From the NCBI RefSeq assembly GCF_027922365.1, contig NZ_BSFN01000005.1, forward strand, positions 62,001 to 126,000: DNA of 64,000 bases. The letters run 5' to 3'. Origin of the DNA: Pseudomonas turukhanskensis. Its GTDB lineage: Bacteria; Pseudomonadota; Gammaproteobacteria; Pseudomonadales; Pseudomonadaceae. The notes under the pieces are model-generated. The model was not told the DNA's origin and searched no databases. It worked only from the letters and a program-made list of their open reading frames with translations. A program made the position numbers and the translations under genes. Below, piece after piece: positions 60,039 through 64,000 of this stretch; within the stretch, counting starts at the first letter, position 1, and each line of letters opens with the position of its first letter.

Positions 60039-61376
60039 ATGATTCGTATGCCTCTGGCTACCGCCAGTCTGCTGGCCATCGCTATTTCCCTCGCCGGTTG
60101 CGGCGACGACAAGAAAGAGCAAGCCACCCAAGCAGCCGCTCCTGCTGCCAGCACCGCCGCTCCTGCTGCTGCCGCTACTGGCAAAGTCGATGAGGCTGCC
60201 GCCAAGGCCGTCGTCAACCATTACGCTGATCTCGCCCTGGCTGTGTTCACTGACGCCGCCACCACGGGCCACGCCCTGCAGAAGGCCGTTGACGCCTTTA
60301 TCGCCGCGCCGTCGGCCACCACCCAGAAAGCCGCGCAAGATGCCTGGCTGGCCGCTCGCGTTCCGTACATGCAGAGCGAAGTGTTCCGTTTCGGCAACGC
60401 CGTGGTGGATGACTGGGAAGGTCAACTGAACGCCTGGCCGCTGGACGAAGGCCTGATCGACTACGTGGCTGCTGACACCCCGGCTGCCCAGGGCAACCCG
60501 GCTGCCACCGCCAATATCATCGCCAACAAAACCATCCAGGTTGGCGATGACAAAATCGACGTTTCCGAAATCACCGGCGAAAAACTGGCAAGCCTGAACG
60601 AGCTGGGCGGTTCCGAAGCCAACGTGGCAACCGGTTACCACGCCATCGAATTCCTGCTGTGGGGCCAAGACCTGCACGGCACCGGCCCAGGTGCCGGCGA
60701 GCGTCCGGCTACCGACTACGCCAAAGGCGCAGCGTGCACCCACGGCAACTGCGACCGTCGCGCTGAGTACCTGAAAGCGGCAACCGCTCTGCTGGTCAAA
60801 GACCTGGACAGCATGGTTGAGCAGTGGAAAGCCGGCGTTGCCGACAACTACCGCGCCACCCTGGTGGCTGAGGCCCCGGAAAACGGCCTGCGCAAAATGC
60901 TGTTCGGCATGGGTTCGCTGTCGCTCGGCGAGCTGGCTGGCGAGCGTATGAAAGTGGCGCTGGAAGCCAACTCCACCGAAGACGAACACGACTGCTTCAG
61001 CGACAACACCCACAACTCGCACTTCTACAACGGCAAAGGTATTCGTAACGTCTACCTGGGCGAGTACAAGAAAGTCGACGGCACCACCCTGACCGGCCCG
61101 AGCCTGTCGTCTCTGGTAGCCAAGGCTGACGCCGCGACCGACACCACCGTTAAAGATGACCTGGCCGCCACCGAAGCCAAACTGCAAGCGTTGGTCGACA
61201 GCGCCAACAAAGGCGTGCACTTCGACCAGCTTATTGCTGCCGATAACGCCGCCGGCAACCAGATCGTTCGCGACGCCATCGCTTCCCTGGTGAAACAGAC
61301 CGGAGCTATCGAGCAAGCTGCTGCCAAACTGGGCATCAACGACCTCAAGCCAGACAACGCTGATCACCAGTTCTAA
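60039..61376 (+). CDS. icmP: Imelysin-family lipoprotein (IcmP-like)
   Basis: 445 residues from ATG 60039. Lipoprotein signal with C21 (AISLAGC), then an Ala-rich linker and the imelysin (M75) fold. The family motif GxHxxE is seen in ATGYHAIEFLLWGQDL. Homologues are iron-regulated and take part in periplasmic iron uptake; the P. aeruginosa one was described as an insulin-cleaving protease, but protease activity of the family is doubted. A terminator hairpin follows. It heads a cluster with a di-haem protein and a second imelysin. Confidence 0.9.
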   Translation: MIRMPLATASLLAIAISLAGCGDDKKEQATQAAAPAASTAAPAAAATGKVDEAAAKAVVNHYADLALAVFTDAATTGHALQKAVDAFIAAPSATTQKAAQDAWLAARVPYMQSEVFRFGNAVVDDWEGQLNAWPLDEGLIDYVAADTPAAQGNPAATANIIANKTIQVGDDKIDVSEITGEKLASLNELGGSEANVATGYHAIEFLLWGQDLHGTGPGAGERPATDYAKGAACTHGNCDRRAEYLKAATALLVKDLDSMVEQWKAGVADNYRATLVAEAPENGLRKMLFGMGSLSLGELAGERMKVALEANSTEDEHDCFSDNTHNSHFYNGKGIRNVYLGEYKKVDGTTLTGPSLSSLVAKADAATDTTVKDDLAATEAKLQALVDSANKGVHFDQLIAADNAAGNQIVRDAIASLVKQTGAIEQAAAKLGINDLKPDNADHQF

Positions 61377-61403
61377 TCGCCAAAATCTGGCTCACTGAAC
61401 TGG

Positions 61404-61440
61404 AAACGGATGCGCCCACAAAGCGCATCCGTTTTTTTTT
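61404..61440 (+). terminator. Terminator after the imelysin gene
   Basis: CGGATGCGC / GCGCATCCG followed by nine T. A very strong terminator, so the next gene probably has its own promoter or depends on read-through. Confidence 0.9.
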
Positions 61441-61579
61441 GCCTGTTTTTTACCCCCGCCTTTCACAACTTTTTGACCGTGTGACAATTAACCTCTCCGG
61501 CAAACGCTAATCCCTCTTATTTGAAATGGCCCATGCTGCTAAGCTTGCGCGCTTGTTTTCGTGGTCTGGAACACCCTTG

Positions 61580-62998
61580 ATGCCCCGCGCGCGCCTCCCC
61601 CTGCTGCTTGCCCTGAGCCTGGTTGCCCTGAGCGCCTGTGACGACTCGCCGCGTTTTACCCAGGCCGAACCGGGTGAAGCCCAATCCGGCGGGCAAACCA
61701 CCACGAGCACGCAGAGCCGTGAAGCCTTTATGCGGCCGTCGGAGAACCTCTCCCACGAGCGCCAACTGGACTTTGCCGTGGGCAATAGCTTTTTCAGAAG
61801 CCCCTGGGTTATCGCCCCCTCCACCACCACCGCGCGCGACGGCCTGGGCCCGTTGATGAACACCAACGCTTGCCAGAACTGCCATATCAAAGACGGCCGC
61901 GGCCATCCGCCTGAGGGCGACGACGATGTGAGCGCGGTGTCGATGCTGGTGCGAGTGTCGCTGCCGCCGAGCGCGCAGATGGCCCAGGTGATTGAAAAGG
62001 TCGGCGTAGTGCCCGAGCCGGTTTATGGCACCCAGCTGCAAGACATGGCCATCCCGGGCGTAGCTCCCGAAGTGCGCGTGCGCATGGACTACGAAACCAG
62101 CCAGGTGAGCTTCAAAGACGGCACCCAGGTGGAGCTGCGCAAACCGCTACTCAAGCTCAGCAACTGGGGCTACGGACCGATCAGCCCCGCTGCGCAATTT
62201 TCCCCACGGGTGGCGCCGCCGATGATTGGCCTGGGCTTGCTCGAGGCCATTCCCGATGAAGCACTACTGGCCAACGCCAGCGCGCAGAAAGCGGCCAACA
62301 ACGGCATCAACGGCCAGCCCAACTACGTGTGGGACGACGTTCAACAGAAAACCGTGCTGGGCCGCTTTGGCTGGAAAGCCGGGCAACCGACCCTCAACCA
62401 GCAGAACGTACACGCCTTCTCGTCCGACATGGGCCTGACCACCAGCCTGCGCCCGTTCGACGAATGCACCGCCGCGCAAACCGCCTGCAAGGCGGCCCCC
62501 AGCGGCGGCGCGCCGGAAGTGAGTGACCACCTGCTCAGCCAGGTGCTGTTCTACACCCGCAACCTCGCCGTGCCGGCGCGCCGCCAGGTGGCAGACCCGC
62601 AAGTACTCGAGGGTAAAGGCCTGTTCCACCAAGCCGGCTGCCAGCAATGCCACACCCCGCAATACACCACCCGTAGCGACGCCGCCGAGCCGGAATTGGC
62701 CAACCAGGTCATCCGCCCCTACACCGACCTGTTGCTGCACGACATGGGCGCGGACCTGGCTGACAACCGCCCGGAATACAAAGCCAGCGGCAGCCAGTGG
62801 CGCACGCCGCCGCTATGGGGCATTGGCCTGACGCAAACGGTGAGTGGCCACACCCAATTTCTGCACGATGGCCGCGCGCGTAACCTGCTGGAAGCCATTC
62901 TCTGGCACGGCGGTGAAGCGCAGGCAGCAAAACAGCAGGTTCTCGCTTACGATGCCGGGCAGCGCGCTGCGCTGCTGGCTTTCCTGAATTCCCTCTAA
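61580..62998 (+). CDS. Di-haem c-type oxidoreductase, DUF1111 family, lipoprotein
   Basis: 472 residues from ATG 61580 (MPRARLPLLLALSLVALSAC, lipobox Cys20); an ATG further upstream (61526) would spoil the signal. Two CxxCH haem sites: NACQNCHIKDG and GCQQCHTPQY. The layout is that of MauG-like DUF1111 thiol oxidoreductase proteins. It is commonly found with imelysins in Pseudomonas iron clusters. The second imelysin starts 15 bases later, so they form an operon. Confidence 0.9.
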   Translation: MPRARLPLLLALSLVALSACDDSPRFTQAEPGEAQSGGQTTTSTQSREAFMRPSENLSHERQLDFAVGNSFFRSPWVIAPSTTTARDGLGPLMNTNACQNCHIKDGRGHPPEGDDDVSAVSMLVRVSLPPSAQMAQVIEKVGVVPEPVYGTQLQDMAIPGVAPEVRVRMDYETSQVSFKDGTQVELRKPLLKLSNWGYGPISPAAQFSPRVAPPMIGLGLLEAIPDEALLANASAQKAANNGINGQPNYVWDDVQQKTVLGRFGWKAGQPTLNQQNVHAFSSDMGLTTSLRPFDECTAAQTACKAAPSGGAPEVSDHLLSQVLFYTRNLAVPARRQVADPQVLEGKGLFHQAGCQQCHTPQYTTRSDAAEPELANQVIRPYTDLLLHDMGADLADNRPEYKASGSQWRTPPLWGIGLTQTVSGHTQFLHDGRARNLLEAILWHGGEAQAAKQQVLAYDAGQRAALLAFLNSL

Positions 62999-63013
62999 AG
63001 GAGCCCATCGCCC

Positions 63014-64000
63014 ATGCTTGGAAAAAAAATGTTCGCAAAGAACAAATTCCGTACAAAACTGCTGTTCACCAGCATCGCCGCCCTCGCTCTGGGCGCCTGC
63101 TCGCCGGCTGACCAGCAAGCGGAAATTTCCACGGCGCTGGCCAAGCAAGTGATTCTGCCGACCTACAGCCGCTGGGTAGAAGCCGACCGCGCGTTGGCCG
63201 CCAGCGCCCTGGCCTTCTGCTCCGGCAAAGCCGACCTGGAAAAAGCCCGCGCCGATTTCCTCGCCGCGCAAAAAGCCTGGGCTGAATTGCAGCCGCTGAT
63301 GATCGGCCCACTGGCCGAAGGCAACCGGGCCTGGCAGGTACAGTTCTGGCCCGACAAGAAAGACCTGGTCGGCCGTCAGGTCGAGCAGTTGGTCAAAGCC
63401 CAGCCGAATATCGACGCGACCACCCTGGCCAAATCCAGTGTGGTGGTGCAAGGCCTGTCGGCTTACGAATACATCCTCTATGACAGCAAACTGGATTTGG
63501 CCAACGCCGAAACCAAAGCGCGCTACTGCCCGCTGCTGGAAGCCATCGGCCAGCGTCAGCAGAGCCTGGCTGAAGAAATTCTCGGCCGCTGGAACAACAA
63601 GGACGGCATGGTCGAGCAGTTGAGCAAATTCCCCAACCAGCGTTATGCCGACTCCCACGAGGCGATTGCCGAGCTGCTGCGCGTGCAGGTCACCAGCCTC
63701 GACTCGCTGAAGAAAAAACTCGGCGCGCCGCTGGGTCGACAAACCAAAAACCTGCCCCAGCCCTTCCAGGCCGAAGGCTGGCGCAGCAACACCTCGCTTA
63801 AAGCCATTGGCGCCAGCCTGGCAAGCGCCGAAACCCTGTGGCAGGGTGTGGATAACCACGGTATCCGTGGCCTGCTGCCGGCCGAGCAGAAAGACCTGGC
63901 GGCCAAGATCGACGCGGCCTATGGGGAATCCAAGCGTCAGCTTGCCGCCCTCGACCGCCCGCTCACCGAACTGCTCGCCGACGAAGCCGGGCGCAAGGCC
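63014..64000 (+). CDS. Second imelysin-family lipoprotein, cut by window end
   Basis: The first 329 codons. AAGGAG lies ten bases before ATG 63014. Lipoprotein signal with Cys29 (ALALGAC), followed by an imelysin fold: SRWVEADRALAASALAFC and VVQGLSAYEYILYD. Here the family GxHxxE motif reads GLSAYE, so the His is lost, as in other paralogues of this cluster. Probably part of the same periplasmic iron system as icmP; the 3' end lies beyond the window. Confidence 0.88.
   Translation, partial: MLGKKMFAKNKFRTKLLFTSIAALALGACSPADQQAEISTALAKQVILPTYSRWVEADRALAASALAFCSGKADLEKARADFLAAQKAWAELQPLMIGPLAEGNRAWQVQFWPDKKDLVGRQVEQLVKAQPNIDATTLAKSSVVVQGLSAYEYILYDSKLDLANAETKARYCPLLEAIGQRQQSLAEEILGRWNNKDGMVEQLSKFPNQRYADSHEAIAELLRVQVTSLDSLKKKLGAPLGRQTKNLPQPFQAEGWRSNTSLKAIGASLASAETLWQGVDNHGIRGLLPAEQKDLAAKIDAAYGESKRQLAALDRPLTELLADEAGRKA

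Overview
The window looks like the chromosome of a Pseudomonas-type gammaproteobacterium (Pseudomonas in the broad sense). It is GC-rich, and its gene order is the one I know from Pseudomonas chromosomes: thrC-hom-dsbC-xerD, rplS-trmD-rimM-rpsP-ffh, purT, purL-mltF-tadA-cumA, guaA-guaB, xseA, leuA, then argP-argO-sodB-bifA. No phage, plasmid, insertion sequence, CRISPR array, rRNA or tRNA was recognised.

Layout. 1-6.6 kb: start of a chemoreceptor gene (cut by the window edge), threonine synthesis (thrC, hom), dsbC, xerD, an unusual membrane or exported protein with an N-terminal cyclic-di-GMP-binding MshEN module, and a hotdog thioesterase. 6.6-12.5 kb: the rpsP-rimM-trmD-rplS translation operon, ffh, a CcsA/YpjD-like membrane protein and a CorB/CorC-type protein. 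12.7-19 kb: an MFS (MHS family) transporter, purT with a gamma-carbonic anhydrase and a Nudix hydrolase, a second Nudix enzyme, an L,D-transpeptidase, a NIF3/YqfO-like protein and a CDGSH iron-sulfur protein. 19-33 kb: purL, mltF, tadA, a CumA-like multicopper oxidase, a TonB-dependent siderophore receptor and guaA-guaB. 33-39 kb: xseA, an M23 peptidase, an MscM/YbdG-type channel and leuA behind a leucine-rich small ORF. 39-46 kb: a tightly overlapped type IV pilus minor pilin cluster (fimT/gspH-pilV-W-X-pilY1-pilE). 46-50.5 kb: a coiled-coil membrane protein, a small gene behind a textbook sigma-54 promoter, an SDR oxidoreductase and the argP/argO pair. 50.6-58.2 kb: sodB, a 1449-residue secreted M60/IMPa-like metalloprotease with a 699-bp internal tandem duplication and an Ala/Glu helix repeat, and bifA. 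58.3-64 kb: a GIDE-EF-hand protein with LemA, and an imelysin / di-haem iron-acquisition cluster running off the window end.

Themes. Purine supply (purT, purL, guaA, guaB) and translation genes make up the core. Cyclic-di-GMP and surface behaviour recur: a stand-alone MshEN receptor, PilY1 and minor pilins, and the BifA phosphodiesterase. Iron recurs as well: a TonB receptor with a possible Fur site, an iron superoxide dismutase and the imelysin cluster. The intergenic regions carry several families of palindromic, MITE/REP-like elements. One family has four copies, and two of them appear to supply the stop codon of the adjacent gene. The most novel-looking item is the MshEN module placed directly before a signal-peptide-like segment and a 138-residue C-terminal domain (5425-6087).
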